This document shows positions 23,666 through 31,914 of a DNA stretch of 39,505 bases, one piece after another. Numbering within the stretch: position 1 is the first letter of the stretch; each line of letters opens with the position of its first letter. The notes under the pieces are model-generated. The model was not told the origin of the DNA, made no database searches, and saw nothing but the letters and a program-made list of their open reading frames with translations. Made by a program: the position numbers and the translations under genes. This DNA comes from an uncultured Acetatifactor sp. (lineage in GTDB: Bacteria; Bacillota; Clostridia; Lachnospirales; Lachnospiraceae): the NCBI GenBank assembly GCA_947595925.1, contig CANQEV010000027.1:1-39505 (forward strand), given 5' to 3'.

Positions 23666-24958
23666 TTATTTCTTCAGAGAGCTCTCACGATAAATGATAT
23701 CCTGCCTTCCGGGACCGTTGCTGACCATGGTGATGGGATACCCGATCTGTCCCTCGATAAATTCAATGTATTTGCGGCAGTTTTCCGGCAGTTCCTCATA
23801 ATTCTTAATGCCCCGGATATCGCACTTCCAGCCGGGAAGTTTTTTCAGGACGGGAGTCGCCTTCTCCAGTTTCCAGGTCACGGGGAACTCCGTGGTCACT
23901 TCCCCGTCGATCTCATAGCCCACGCAGACGGGGATCTCATCCAGGTAACCCAGCACATCCAGCACCGTAAAGGCCACGTCCGTAGTCCCCTGCAGGCGGC
24001 AGCCATACTTCGAGGCTACACAGTCAAACCAGCCCATGCGTCTCGGCCGCCCGGTGGTAGCGCCGTACTCTCCCCCGTCGCCGCCCCGTCTCCGAAGCTC
24101 CTCCGCCTCGTCTCCGAAAATTTCCGACACGAACGCCCCCGCGCCTACCGCGGAAGAATAAGCCTTGCAGACGGTGATCACTTCCTTGATCTCATAAGGC
24201 GGGATGCCCGCGCCGATAGCGCCGTACGCGGCCAGCGTGGAGGATGAGGTCACCATGGGATAGATGCCGTGGTCCGGATCCTTCAGCGTCCCGAGCTGCC
24301 CCTCCAAAAGGATGGTCTTTCCGTCTTTGATCGCCTGATCCAGGAAGGAGGACACATCGCAGACATAGGGCTCGATCATTGTTTTATAATCATGCAGGGT
24401 ATCCAGAAGTTCTCCGGGATCCAGCTCCGGCTTGTTATACAGGTGCTTCATCAGGACATTCTTGATCTCACACACCCGTTTTACCTTCTCCTCCAGCGTC
24501 TCCTCGTCAAAGAGCTCGCTCACCTGGAAGCCGATCTTGGCGTACTTGTCGGAATAGAAGGGGGCAATTCCCGTCTTCGTGGAACCGAAGGATTTTCCTC
24601 CCAGCCTCTCCTCCTCGTACTGATCCAGCAGAATATGATAGGGCATGACGATCTGGGCCCTGTCGGAAACCAGGATCTTAGGCATGGGAACGTTCCGGTC
24701 CACAATGGACTGGATTTCCTTAAACAGCACGGGAATGTTCAGCGCAACCCCGTTGCCGATCACGCTTGTGGTGTGGCTGTAAAACACGCCCGACGGCAGA
24801 GTGTGCAGCGCAAATTTTCCGTAACAGTTCACAATGGTGTGCCCCGCGTTCGCACCGCCCTGAAAGCGGACGATGATATCCGCCTTCTCCGCCATCATAT
24901 CCGTGATCTTCCCTTTTCCCTCGTCGCCCCAGTTGGCGCCAACTACCGCTTTTACCAT
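23666..24958 (-). CDS. purA: Adenylosuccinate synthetase
   Basis: A 430-residue cytosolic enzyme joining IMP and aspartate with GTP to form adenylosuccinate, the first step of the AMP branch. The start at ATG 24958 (MVKAVVGANWGDEGKGK) is preceded by GGAGGG; an ATG 24 bp upstream is rejected. The GTP-loop GDEGKGK (11-17, with catalytic Asp12) and GGANAGHTIV with His40 are intact, as are TGRPRRMGWFD and the C-terminal half. The length is standard. It has its own promoter (25015-25043) and terminator, so it is probably transcribed separately from the purine genes upstream. Confidence 0.97.
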   Translation of the reverse strand: MVKAVVGANWGDEGKGKITDMMAEKADIIVRFQGGANAGHTIVNCYGKFALHTLPSGVFYSHTTSVIGNGVALNIPVLFKEIQSIVDRNVPMPKILVSDRAQIVMPYHILLDQYEEERLGGKSFGSTKTGIAPFYSDKYAKIGFQVSELFDEETLEEKVKRVCEIKNVLMKHLYNKPELDPGELLDTLHDYKTMIEPYVCDVSSFLDQAIKDGKTILLEGQLGTLKDPDHGIYPMVTSSSTLAAYGAIGAGIPPYEIKEVITVCKAYSSAVGAGAFVSEIFGDEAEELRRRGGDGGEYGATTGRPRRMGWFDCVASKYGCRLQGTTDVAFTVLDVLGYLDEIPVCVGYEIDGEVTTEFPVTWKLEKATPVLKKLPGWKCDIRGIKNYEELPENCRKYIEFIEGQIGYPITMVSNGPGRQDIIYRESSLKK

Positions 24959-25014
24959 AATACCCTCCGTTTTGAATGCCAAGCAGATACGCTTGATTTA
25001 CTCTTGTAAGGATA

Positions 25015-25043
25015 AGTATAGCATACTATTTACCATAAGTAAA
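25015..25043 (-). promoter_or_regulatory. Promoter of purA
   Basis: On the minus strand: -35 TTTACT (25038-25043), a 17-bp spacer and -10 TATACT (25015-25020) with TGC before it. An A/T-rich stretch with two TATAAAAT-like repeats lies just upstream (25044-25080) and could act as an UP element. No purine riboswitch is seen in the leader. Confidence 0.65.
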
Positions 25044-25109
25044 ATCAATATATTTTATAGATTTTATAAGTCGAAATTATATTATGTCAGTTCAGCCAGA
25101 CGCTCCGTC

Positions 25110-26513
25110 TCACTCTCTCCCGTCCCAGCAGTAGGTGCAGAGCTTGTCCTTGTCGATTCCCACGGACTCGATCATGTCGTCCAGCCTGTGATAGCGCAGG
25201 GTGGTGAAGTTCAGCTGCTTTCCGATCCGCGCCACCATGTCGTTGTACTCGTCAGTGTTGGGATCCACATATTTCTTCAGGTCCATCTTCAGCCCTTCCT
25301 GTTTCATGTCGTTCAGGACGCGCCTTGCGATCAGCTCCATCTCGGAGGTGGAGCGGGAGAAATTCAGGTACTTGCAGCCGAACAGAAGGGGCGGGCACGC
25401 CGGGCGGATGTGAACCTCCCTTGCGCCGCTCTGGTACAAAAATTCCGTGGTCTCCCTAAGCTGGGTTCCCCGGACGATGGAATCGTCGATCAGAAGCAGG
25501 CTCTTGTCCTGGATCAGGTCGTGCACGGGGATCAGCTTCATCTTCGCGATCAGGTTCCTCTGGTTCTGCATGGTGGGCATGAAGGACCGGGGCCAGGTCG
25601 GGGTGTATTTAATGAAGGGCCGGGAAAAAGGAATCCCGGACTCATTCGCGTATCCGATGGCGTGTGCCGTTCCGGAGTCCGGGACGCCCGCCACGATATC
25701 CGGCTTCACATGATCCCGCTTCGCCAGGGCCGCGCCGCATTTGTACCGCATCTCCTCCACGCTGATCCCCTCGTAGGAAGACGAGGGATAGCCGTAATAG
25801 ATCCACAGGAACGTACAGATCTTCATCTTCTCCCCGGGCTTTACAAGGGTCTGCACCCCCTCGGGAGTGAGCACCACAATCTCCCCGGGACCCAGCTCCC
25901 TCACCGGCGTATATCCCAGGTTCAGGTAGGAAAAGCTCTCAAAGGCCGCGCAGTAGGCGTCCTCCTTCTTGCCGATGGCCACCGGCGTCCTCCCCAGCCG
26001 GTCCCTGGCCGCGTAGATCCCCAGCGGCGTCAGTATCAGGATCGTCATGGAACCGTCTATCTTCTCCTGGGCGAAGCGTATCCCCTCCACCAGGTTGTCC
26101 TTCTGATTGATCAAGGCCGCCACCAGCTCCGTGGCGTTGATATCGCCGCTGCTCATCTCCATGAAGTGGGAATTGCCGTTGTCGAAGATCATCTTCGTCA
26201 GCTCTTCGGTGTTGTTGATCTTTCCCACCGTGGTGATGGCGTAGGTCCCGTGATGGGAGCGCATGAGAAGGGGCTGGGGCTCGTAGTCGGAGATACAGCC
26301 GATGCCCAGATTTCCCTCCATGCTGTTTACGTCCTTATCAAATTTCGTCCGGAAGGGGGCGTTCTCGATATTGTGGATCGCCCTGTCAAATCCCCTCTTT
26401 CCATACACCACCATGCCGGCGCGGCGTGTTCCCAGATGGGAGTGATAATCCGTGCCAAAAAACAGGTCAAACGTGCAGTCTTCCTTCGCCGCTACTCCAA
26501 AAAATCCACCCAT
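25110..26513 (-). CDS. PurF paralogue without a glutaminase active site
   Basis: A 467-residue homologue of amidophosphoribosyltransferase. The phosphoribosyltransferase half is intact, with the PRPP loop LLLIDDSIVRGTQ, as are Cys positions matching the iron-sulfur ligands of Bacillus PurF (KICTF, LLFGCKY, CTYCWDG). The N-terminal glutaminase half is present as a fold, but its catalytic residues are gone: codon 2 is GGT (Gly; MGGFFGVA) where the processed enzyme has Cys; the RYST loop is deleted (GIGCISDYEPQP); the NG oxyanion pair reads VG; the later Asp is Asn. It cannot use glutamine by the known mechanism. It may use ammonia, act on another acceptor, or regulate the true PurF encoded 1.6 kb upstream. 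It sits between purB and purA. AGGAAG precedes ATG 26513. Confidence 0.88.
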   Translation of the reverse strand: MGGFFGVAAKEDCTFDLFFGTDYHSHLGTRRAGMVVYGKRGFDRAIHNIENAPFRTKFDKDVNSMEGNLGIGCISDYEPQPLLMRSHHGTYAITTVGKINNTEELTKMIFDNGNSHFMEMSSGDINATELVAALINQKDNLVEGIRFAQEKIDGSMTILILTPLGIYAARDRLGRTPVAIGKKEDAYCAAFESFSYLNLGYTPVRELGPGEIVVLTPEGVQTLVKPGEKMKICTFLWIYYGYPSSSYEGISVEEMRYKCGAALAKRDHVKPDIVAGVPDSGTAHAIGYANESGIPFSRPFIKYTPTWPRSFMPTMQNQRNLIAKMKLIPVHDLIQDKSLLLIDDSIVRGTQLRETTEFLYQSGAREVHIRPACPPLLFGCKYLNFSRSTSEMELIARRVLNDMKQEGLKMDLKKYVDPNTDEYNDMVARIGKQLNFTTLRYHRLDDMIESVGIDKDKLCTYCWDGRE

Positions 26514-26596
26514 GTCTCATCTTCCTCGCTTTGTCTCTGTCAAATTTCTATTTTCTTTGTCCCTCAGGCGAATCCCGCCAGAGCTCCCAAACTTTT

Positions 26597-28048
26597 TCAG
26601 ACGTTGATCTCCGCCTTGATCCCCAGAATATCGTTGTTGGCGTCCAGGATGGGCCGGATCACCTTATTCAGAAAAGCGTCCACCTGCTCCACGGAACGGC
26701 CCACATAGCGGGCGGGATCCATGCACTTCTGCAGATCCTCCAGGGACATGCCGAAAGCGGGATCCGCTGCGATCAGCTCCAGCAGATTGTTTTCCAGTCC
26801 TTTATCTTTGACGTTCTGCCCCGCTTCCATGGAGAGCTCGCGGATGCGCTCGTGCAGTTCCTGGCGGTTCCCGCCCCTCTTTACCGCGTCCATCATGATA
26901 TTCTCGGTGGCCATAAAGGGCAGCTCGCTGCGGAGCCGTTTTTCGATCACCTTCGGATAAACCACCAGGCCGTCCACCACGTTCAGGCACAGGTCCAGGA
27001 TGCCGTCGATGGCCAGGAACCCTTCCGGGATGGAGAGCCGCTTGTTCGCGGAGTCGTCCAGGGTCCTCTCAAACCATTGGGTGGCGGAGGTGATCGCGGG
27101 GTTCAGCGCGTCCACCATGACGAACCTGGAGAGGGAGGCGATCCGCTCGCACCGCATGGGATTTCTCTTATAAGCCATGGCGGAAGACCCGATCTGGTTC
27201 TTCTCAAAGGGCTCCTCCACCTCCTTCAAATGCTGGAGCAGCCGGATGTCGTTGCTCATCTTGTGGGCGCTGGCCGCGATACCCGCCAGTACATTCACCA
27301 CCCGGGTGTCCACTTTCCGGGAATAGGTCTGGCCGGACACGGGATAGCACTCCTGAAAGCCCATCTTTTCCGCGATCATGGGGTCGATCTTGTCAATGGT
27401 CTCCTGATCCCCGTCAAAGAGCTCCAGGAAGGACGCCTGGGTGCCAGTGGTTCCCTTGGATCCCAGAAGCTTCAGCGTAGAGGCGACATAATCCAGATCT
27501 TCCAGATCCATGGAAAACTCCTGCAGCCAGAGGGTCGCCCGCTTTCCCACGGTGGTGGGCTGGGCCGGCTGGAAGTGGGTGAAGGCCAGCGTGGGCTGGG
27601 CCTTGTATTTCTCCGCAAAATCCGCCAACTCCTTCATCACATTGATCAGCTTCCGGCGGACCAGTTTCAGAGCTTCTCTCATCACGATGATATCCGTGTT
27701 GTCCCCCACGTAGCAGGACGTGGCCCCCAGGTGGATGATGCCCGCCGCCTTGGGACACTGCTGCCCGTAAGCGTACACGTGGCTCATCACGTCGTGCCGC
27801 ACCAGACGCTCCCGCTCCTTCGCCACCTCGTAATTGATGTCCTCCGCGTGGGCCTTCAGCTCATCGATCTGCTCCTGGGTGATGACGGGCTTTCCGTTCT
27901 GGGAGAGCCCCAGTTCCTTCTCCGTCTCCGCCAGGGCGATCCAGAGTTTCCTCCAGGTCTTGTACTTCATGTCCGGGGAGAAGATATACTGCATCTCCTT
28001 GCTGGCGTAACGCTCCGATAAAGGGCTCTGATACTTGTCTGTGCTCAT
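26597..28048 (-). CDS. purB: Adenylosuccinate lyase
   Basis: A 483-residue enzyme of the fumarase/aspartase superfamily. It removes fumarate from SAICAR and from adenylosuccinate, serving two steps of AMP synthesis. The superfamily signature SSAMAYKRNPMRCE is present near the middle, and TQASFLELFDGD and TSCYVGDNTDI mark other active-site regions. The length fits the longer clostridial type. AAGGAGAG precedes ATG 28048. It lies 60 bp after purF and 83 bp before the PurF paralogue and reads in the same direction, probably one transcript. Confidence 0.96.
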   Translation of the reverse strand: MSTDKYQSPLSERYASKEMQYIFSPDMKYKTWRKLWIALAETEKELGLSQNGKPVITQEQIDELKAHAEDINYEVAKERERLVRHDVMSHVYAYGQQCPKAAGIIHLGATSCYVGDNTDIIVMREALKLVRRKLINVMKELADFAEKYKAQPTLAFTHFQPAQPTTVGKRATLWLQEFSMDLEDLDYVASTLKLLGSKGTTGTQASFLELFDGDQETIDKIDPMIAEKMGFQECYPVSGQTYSRKVDTRVVNVLAGIAASAHKMSNDIRLLQHLKEVEEPFEKNQIGSSAMAYKRNPMRCERIASLSRFVMVDALNPAITSATQWFERTLDDSANKRLSIPEGFLAIDGILDLCLNVVDGLVVYPKVIEKRLRSELPFMATENIMMDAVKRGGNRQELHERIRELSMEAGQNVKDKGLENNLLELIAADPAFGMSLEDLQKCMDPARYVGRSVEQVDAFLNKVIRPILDANNDILGIKAEINV

Positions 28049-28108
28049 CGTACTCTCCTTTTTATCCGGGATACTCTCCCTGTTTTTCTATTATGTTGAC
28101 CGATGTGG

Positions 28109-29557
28109 TCAGCGTTCATATTCCCCGCGGATATCGGTCTTTGGCGGTTCCATGGGGTATTTCCCGGTAAAGCATCCCCGGCAGATCCCCAGGCCCCCGG
28201 CGATCTGCGCCAGCCGCTCCTCACGGAGATAGGCCAGGCTATCGCTGCCGATGATCTCCCGGATCTGCTCCACCGTGCGGCCACAGGCGATCAGCTGCTC
28301 CCGGCCCGGAACGTCCGTCCCGAAATAACAGGGCCAGAGGAAGGGCGGCGAACTGACCCTCATGTGAACCTCCTTTGCCCCGGCCTCCCGGAGCATCCTC
28401 ACGATGCGGTCCGAGGTGGTCCCCCTGACAATGGAGTCGTCGATCATGATCACGCGCTTTCCCTCCACCGCCTCCCGGATGGGATTCAGCTTCACCTGGA
28501 CGCTGCTCTCCCGGTTCTTCTGTTTCGGCTTGATAAAGGTGCGCCCCACGTAGGCGTTTTTCATAAAGGCGATCCCGTAGGGAATCCCCGACTGCATGGA
28601 ATATCCCATGGCGGCGCAGTTCCCGGACTCCGGGACTCCCACCACGAGATCCGCGTCCACCGGGGAATCCATGGCCAGATACTTCCCCGCCAGGATCCGG
28701 GAATGGTACACGCTGACGCCGTCGATGATGCTGTCCGGCCGTGCGAAATAAATGTATTCAAAGACGCAGCGCCCCTCGTCTTCCTTCTTCAGGGCGTGGC
28801 TCATGTCGGACTCGATCCCTTTTTCCGGAGAGATCGTCACGATCTCCCCGGGCCGGACGTCCCGGATGAACTCCGCTCCGATCGTATCCAGGGCGCAGCT
28901 CTCGCTGGACAGGAAATACGTGTTGTCCCGCTTTCCGATGCACAGGGGCCGGAAACCGTAAGGGTCCCTGGCACCTATGAGTTTCCTGGGCGACATGACC
29001 GCCAGGGAATAGGCCCCCCGGATCTTATCCATGGCCCGTCCCACCGCCTCTTCCACGCTTCCCACATTCAGCCTCTCCCGGGCGATGTGGTAGGCGATCA
29101 CCTCCGAGTCGATGGTGGTCTGAAAGATGGCGCCGGTATAGGCAAGTTCCTCCCGGAGCTGGGGGGCGTTGACCAGGTTGCCGTTGTGGGCGAGGCCCAG
29201 GATCCCCTTCACATAATTCAGGACCAGGGGCTGGGCGTTCTCCCGGGTGGAGCTTCCCGCGGTGGAATACCGCACATGCCCCACGCCGATATCCCCTTTC
29301 AGCTTTTCCAGGTGTTCCGGGGCAAACGCCTCGTTGACCAGGCCCATATCCTTGTACGCCAGGGCCTTTCCCTTGGGGCCCGAAGTGTCGCTGACCGCGA
29401 TCCCGCAGCTCTCCTGGCCCCTGTGCTGCAGGGCCAGAAGGCCGTAATAAATCGTGGAGGCCACGTCCCCGCCGCTGAAATCATAAGCGCCGAACACGCC
29501 GCACTCTTCCCTGAGCTTGTCCTGAAGGTCTTCCTGCACAAAAATTCCGTCTGTCAT
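28109..29557 (-). CDS. purF: Amidophosphoribosyltransferase (glutamine PRPP amidotransferase)
   Basis: A 482-residue enzyme for the first committed step of purine synthesis, PRPP plus glutamine to phosphoribosylamine. The start at ATG 29557 (MTDGIFVQEDL) with AAAGGACGG upstream gives a short propeptide, to be cleaved before the nucleophile Cys19 in REECGVFGAYD. Glutaminase residues are all present: GHVRYSTAG, AHNGNLVN and TIDSEVIA. The PRPP loop is VIMIDDSIVRGTT. Cysteines for a 4Fe-4S cluster as in Bacillus PurF are visible (EGRCVFEY, WPCYFG, CRGCFTGKYP). An in-frame extension upstream to 29716 is Arg-rich and would run through two hairpins; it is rejected. It follows purC after a 162-bp spacer. 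Confidence 0.97.
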   Translation of the reverse strand: MTDGIFVQEDLQDKLREECGVFGAYDFSGGDVASTIYYGLLALQHRGQESCGIAVSDTSGPKGKALAYKDMGLVNEAFAPEHLEKLKGDIGVGHVRYSTAGSSTRENAQPLVLNYVKGILGLAHNGNLVNAPQLREELAYTGAIFQTTIDSEVIAYHIARERLNVGSVEEAVGRAMDKIRGAYSLAVMSPRKLIGARDPYGFRPLCIGKRDNTYFLSSESCALDTIGAEFIRDVRPGEIVTISPEKGIESDMSHALKKEDEGRCVFEYIYFARPDSIIDGVSVYHSRILAGKYLAMDSPVDADLVVGVPESGNCAAMGYSMQSGIPYGIAFMKNAYVGRTFIKPKQKNRESSVQVKLNPIREAVEGKRVIMIDDSIVRGTTSDRIVRMLREAGAKEVHMRVSSPPFLWPCYFGTDVPGREQLIACGRTVEQIREIIGSDSLAYLREERLAQIAGGLGICRGCFTGKYPMEPPKTDIRGEYER

Positions 29558-29618
29558 CTCTTCCGTCCTTTCCGCCTCCCGCCGTATCCTGCGGAGGCAT
29601 CCGGACAGCCCTGGGCAG

Positions 29619-29649
29619 AATGGGGCCGCCGGATCAGCGCGGCCCCATT
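29619..29649. other. Perfect GC-rich hairpin in the purC-purF spacer
   Basis: AATGGGGCCGC and GCGGCCCCATT are perfect 11-bp inverted arms around a 9-nt loop. No T-run follows on either strand, so it is more likely an RNA-stability or processing element than a terminator. Confidence 0.55.
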
Positions 29650-29684
29650 GCCGCAGACATTTTCCATATATAAGACGCCTAAAG

Positions 29685-29709
29685 CCCAAGGCGCTTTTCG
29701 CGCCCCGGG
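29685..29709 (-). terminator. Hairpin just after purC, possible partial terminator
   Basis: On the minus strand CCCGGGGCGC pairs with GCGCCTTGGG (10 positions, two G-U) around a GAAAA loop, then CTTTAGGCG. It begins 11 bp after the purC stop. The tail is too short for a full terminator; partial termination could set purC above purF. Confidence 0.45.
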
Positions 29710-29719
29710 CCGTCATTTT

Positions 29720-30595
29720 TTACTGCAGCTTTTTCCCCGTCAGGAGCTCATACCCCTGCAGGTACTTGTCTATGGTCTTCTGAACCACCTCTTCCGGCAG
29801 GGTCCAGTCGTGCTCATTGGCCTTCAGCCAGTCCCTGGCGAACTGCTTGTCGAAGGAGGGCTGAGCGTGGCCGGGTTCATACCCCTCCGCCGGCCAGAAC
29901 CTGGAGCTGTCAGGGGTCAGCATCTCGTCGCCGAGAACGATGTTTCCCTCCTCGTCCAGACCGAACTCAAACTTCGTGTCCGCGATGATGATGCCTCTCG
30001 TCAGCGCGTAATCCGCACACTTTTTATACAAAGCTATGGTGTAATCCCTGAGCTTGGAAGCGTACTCCTCTCCCTTCCCGGGGAAGCGTTTCTCCAGATA
30101 GTCCACGCTGGCCTCGTAGGAGATGTTCTCGTCGTGATCGCCGATCTCGGCCTTGGTGGAAGGGGTATAAATGGGCTCCGGCAGCTTGTCCGACTCCTTC
30201 AAACCCTCCGGAAGGCGGATGCCGCAGACCGTGCCATCCTTCACGTAGCTGGCCCAGCCGCTCCCGGTGATGTAGCCGCGGACAATGCACTCCACGGGAA
30301 GCATGTTCAGCTTTCTGCACATCATGCTGTTGCCGTCAAACCTGGGCTGCTGAAAAAACTCCGGCATGTCCTTCACATCCACGGAGATCATGTGGTTGGG
30401 GATGATGTCCCTGGTCATGTCGAACCAGAATTTAGAAAGCTGCGTCAGTACGGTCCCCTTCTTCGCAACGGTGTTATGAAGGATCACGTCAAAACAACTG
30501 ATCCGGTCCGTGGCCACCATGATCAGGCTGTCGCCGTTGTCGTAGATCTCCCGGACCTTTCCCTCTTTGATGGGTTTCAACTCCTGCACACTCAT
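29720..30595 (-). CDS. purC: SAICAR synthetase
   Basis: A 291-residue enzyme, phosphoribosylaminoimidazole-succinocarboxamide synthase, joining CAIR and aspartate with ATP. Recognisable stretches are GKVREIYDNGDSLIMVATDR at the nucleotide-binding N-terminus, CIVRGYITGSGW, ADTKFEFG, and LGDEMLTPDSSRFW. GAGG lies before ATG 30595. It leads the colinear run purC-purF-purB-PurF paralogue. Its leader is structured (30636-30683) and a promoter can be proposed directly upstream, beginning 10 bp from the stop of the preceding operon. Confidence 0.96.
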   Translation of the reverse strand: MSVQELKPIKEGKVREIYDNGDSLIMVATDRISCFDVILHNTVAKKGTVLTQLSKFWFDMTRDIIPNHMISVDVKDMPEFFQQPRFDGNSMMCRKLNMLPVECIVRGYITGSGWASYVKDGTVCGIRLPEGLKESDKLPEPIYTPSTKAEIGDHDENISYEASVDYLEKRFPGKGEEYASKLRDYTIALYKKCADYALTRGIIIADTKFEFGLDEEGNIVLGDEMLTPDSSRFWPAEGYEPGHAQPSFDKQFARDWLKANEHDWTLPEEVVQKTIDKYLQGYELLTGKKLQ

Positions 30596-30635
30596 GTTAA
30601 GCTACCTCGCTCTCTTATAGTGGATTGCCATGCTG

Positions 30636-30683
30636 ATTAGGTTTTTTGTGAACACGGCGGCCTGCCGGACCGCTACACCTAAT
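30636..30683 (-). promoter_or_regulatory. Structured leader element upstream of purC
   Basis: On the minus strand the outer arms ATTAGGT and ACCTAAT (30677-30683 and 30636-30642) enclose an inner hairpin GCGG-U-CC / GGCCGC with loop GGCA (30657-30673). It matches no riboswitch I know and lacks a T-run. It would be at the extreme 5' end of the purC mRNA if the promoter at 30684-30712 is right. Confidence 0.45.
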
Positions 30684-30712
30684 ATGCTAAAGGCATTTTC
30701 AAAAAATTTCAA
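30684..30712 (-). promoter_or_regulatory. Candidate promoter of the purC run
   Basis: On the minus strand: -35 TTGAAA (30707-30712), a 17-bp spacer and -10 TAGCAT (30684-30689). The -10 is only a 4-of-6 match, so support is moderate. Confidence 0.4.
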
Positions 30713-30721
30713 TAGAAAAAT

Positions 30722-31903
30722 TCACGATATTCTCTCGGATTCCCGCTGGTATTTCTCCACCATATCCAAAATTTCACCGCTGTATTCCGGATATTGGCGG
30801 GAAATCTCAAGAACCTGCTGATGCGCTTCCTCCGCGGCGCTCTTGTTGTAATCCATCTGTTTTCGAAGCGCCTGGCGGCGCTGGATCAGATCATGCCGGA
30901 TCTCCACCATCTCCCTGGGATCCAGCAGGGCCGCCGTCTGCCGCACCCACCTTCCCGGATCCTTCAGACGGCAGCGCCTCAGCTGTTCCTCCAGCCGGTC
31001 CTGATAATATTCGACCTTTGACTGGGCCTCCGCAAACTGTTTCCTGACCTCTTTTTCCTGCTGATAAATCTCCCAGAGTCCGGCCAGTTTTTCAGAGGAA
31101 TCCGTATTGTACTTCATGCGGAGATATTCCAGCAAGTTTGTATTGTTCACATAGCGGATCTTGACCGTGTTCTGCAGCTGGATCAGCTTGCTGATGGCAC
31201 GCCGGATCCCCTCCAGCTCCTTCTGGGCGTCCAGATACCTCACGCCGACAAACGTCACCGCTATGGCCCCGGACATCACCGCCACAAAATATCCGACATA
31301 CGCATTCATGTGAAGGCCGAACTGCAGCACCGCCAGGAGCACAAGGCAAATCGCCAGGGCAGCCAGAAAGATGACCGCCATGCCCCGGTAGTTCCCGCAC
31401 ATGCCCTCCAGTTCCTGCTCCCGAAAGGCGTGGGCCTGCCTCTCCACGTCCAGTTTTTTCAAATCCTGACGGATCAGGCCGGAGTACCGCTCCGCCTCCC
31501 GGAGTTTTTCGATCCCTTCCTCCACGGTCTGTTCCTGGCTGCGAAGAGCGTGATACTCCTGATCGGTCATCTTTCTTTTTCTTTCCAGATAACCCTCTAT
31601 CTCCCCCTCCAGGGTCCTGATCGTCCGGGCATTCTGTTCCAGCTCTTTTTTCTCCTGCTCGGGAAGCGCCTCGATCTCCTCCATGTCGGAGAGATAGTCC
31701 GTGACCAGGGCATACTCCCCCTTCAGTTTCTCCGTCTCCCGGTCCGCCTCCGCAATCTGCTCCAGGCATCCGGCCACATACCGGTTCCTCTGGCTCCGGT
31801 CATTGAAATTCACGCCGTCCGTGAGGTAAACCAGCTGTTCCCAATCTGCCGGATCCGCCGCCGTCTTCTTTTTTTTACCAAATAATCGCTTCCAAAATCC
31901 CAT
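30722..31903 (-). CDS. Membrane-hairpin coiled-coil protein of unknown function
   Basis: A 393-residue protein. A basic N-terminus (GFWKRLFGKKKK) leads into charged heptad-rich helices (about 45-165). Two hydrophobic segments (about 175-195 and 202-224) with a short FGLHMNAYV turn follow, then a second long charged helical region to the end. With two closely spaced helices both coiled-coil arms should face the cytoplasm. No catalytic motif is seen and I do not recognise the family. It is the last gene of the four-gene operon 37650-30722, starting 11 bp after the TPR-like gene with AAGGA overlapping that gene's end. It could be the membrane anchor of a complex formed by the operon's products. 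The purC promoter follows at once. Confidence 0.82.
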   Translation of the reverse strand: MGFWKRLFGKKKKTAADPADWEQLVYLTDGVNFNDRSQRNRYVAGCLEQIAEADRETEKLKGEYALVTDYLSDMEEIEALPEQEKKELEQNARTIRTLEGEIEGYLERKRKMTDQEYHALRSQEQTVEEGIEKLREAERYSGLIRQDLKKLDVERQAHAFREQELEGMCGNYRGMAVIFLAALAICLVLLAVLQFGLHMNAYVGYFVAVMSGAIAVTFVGVRYLDAQKELEGIRRAISKLIQLQNTVKIRYVNNTNLLEYLRMKYNTDSSEKLAGLWEIYQQEKEVRKQFAEAQSKVEYYQDRLEEQLRRCRLKDPGRWVRQTAALLDPREMVEIRHDLIQRRQALRKQMDYNKSAAEEAHQQVLEISRQYPEYSGEILDMVEKYQRESERIS

Positions 31904-31914
31904 GACGTTTCCTT

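Noticed and set aside
29558-29716. 53-residue extension of PurF
   Set aside because: It spans two hairpins, is Arg/Cys-rich, and the propeptide start at 29557 has a ribosome site and matches the family.
28103-30640. Plus-strand open frame of 845 codons opposite purF and purC
   Set aside because: Both minus-strand genes have complete catalytic motifs and ribosome sites; the plus frame has none and crosses spacer hairpins. Similar shadows opposite purB, purA, PurF paralogue and the GH13 gene were dropped for the same reason.
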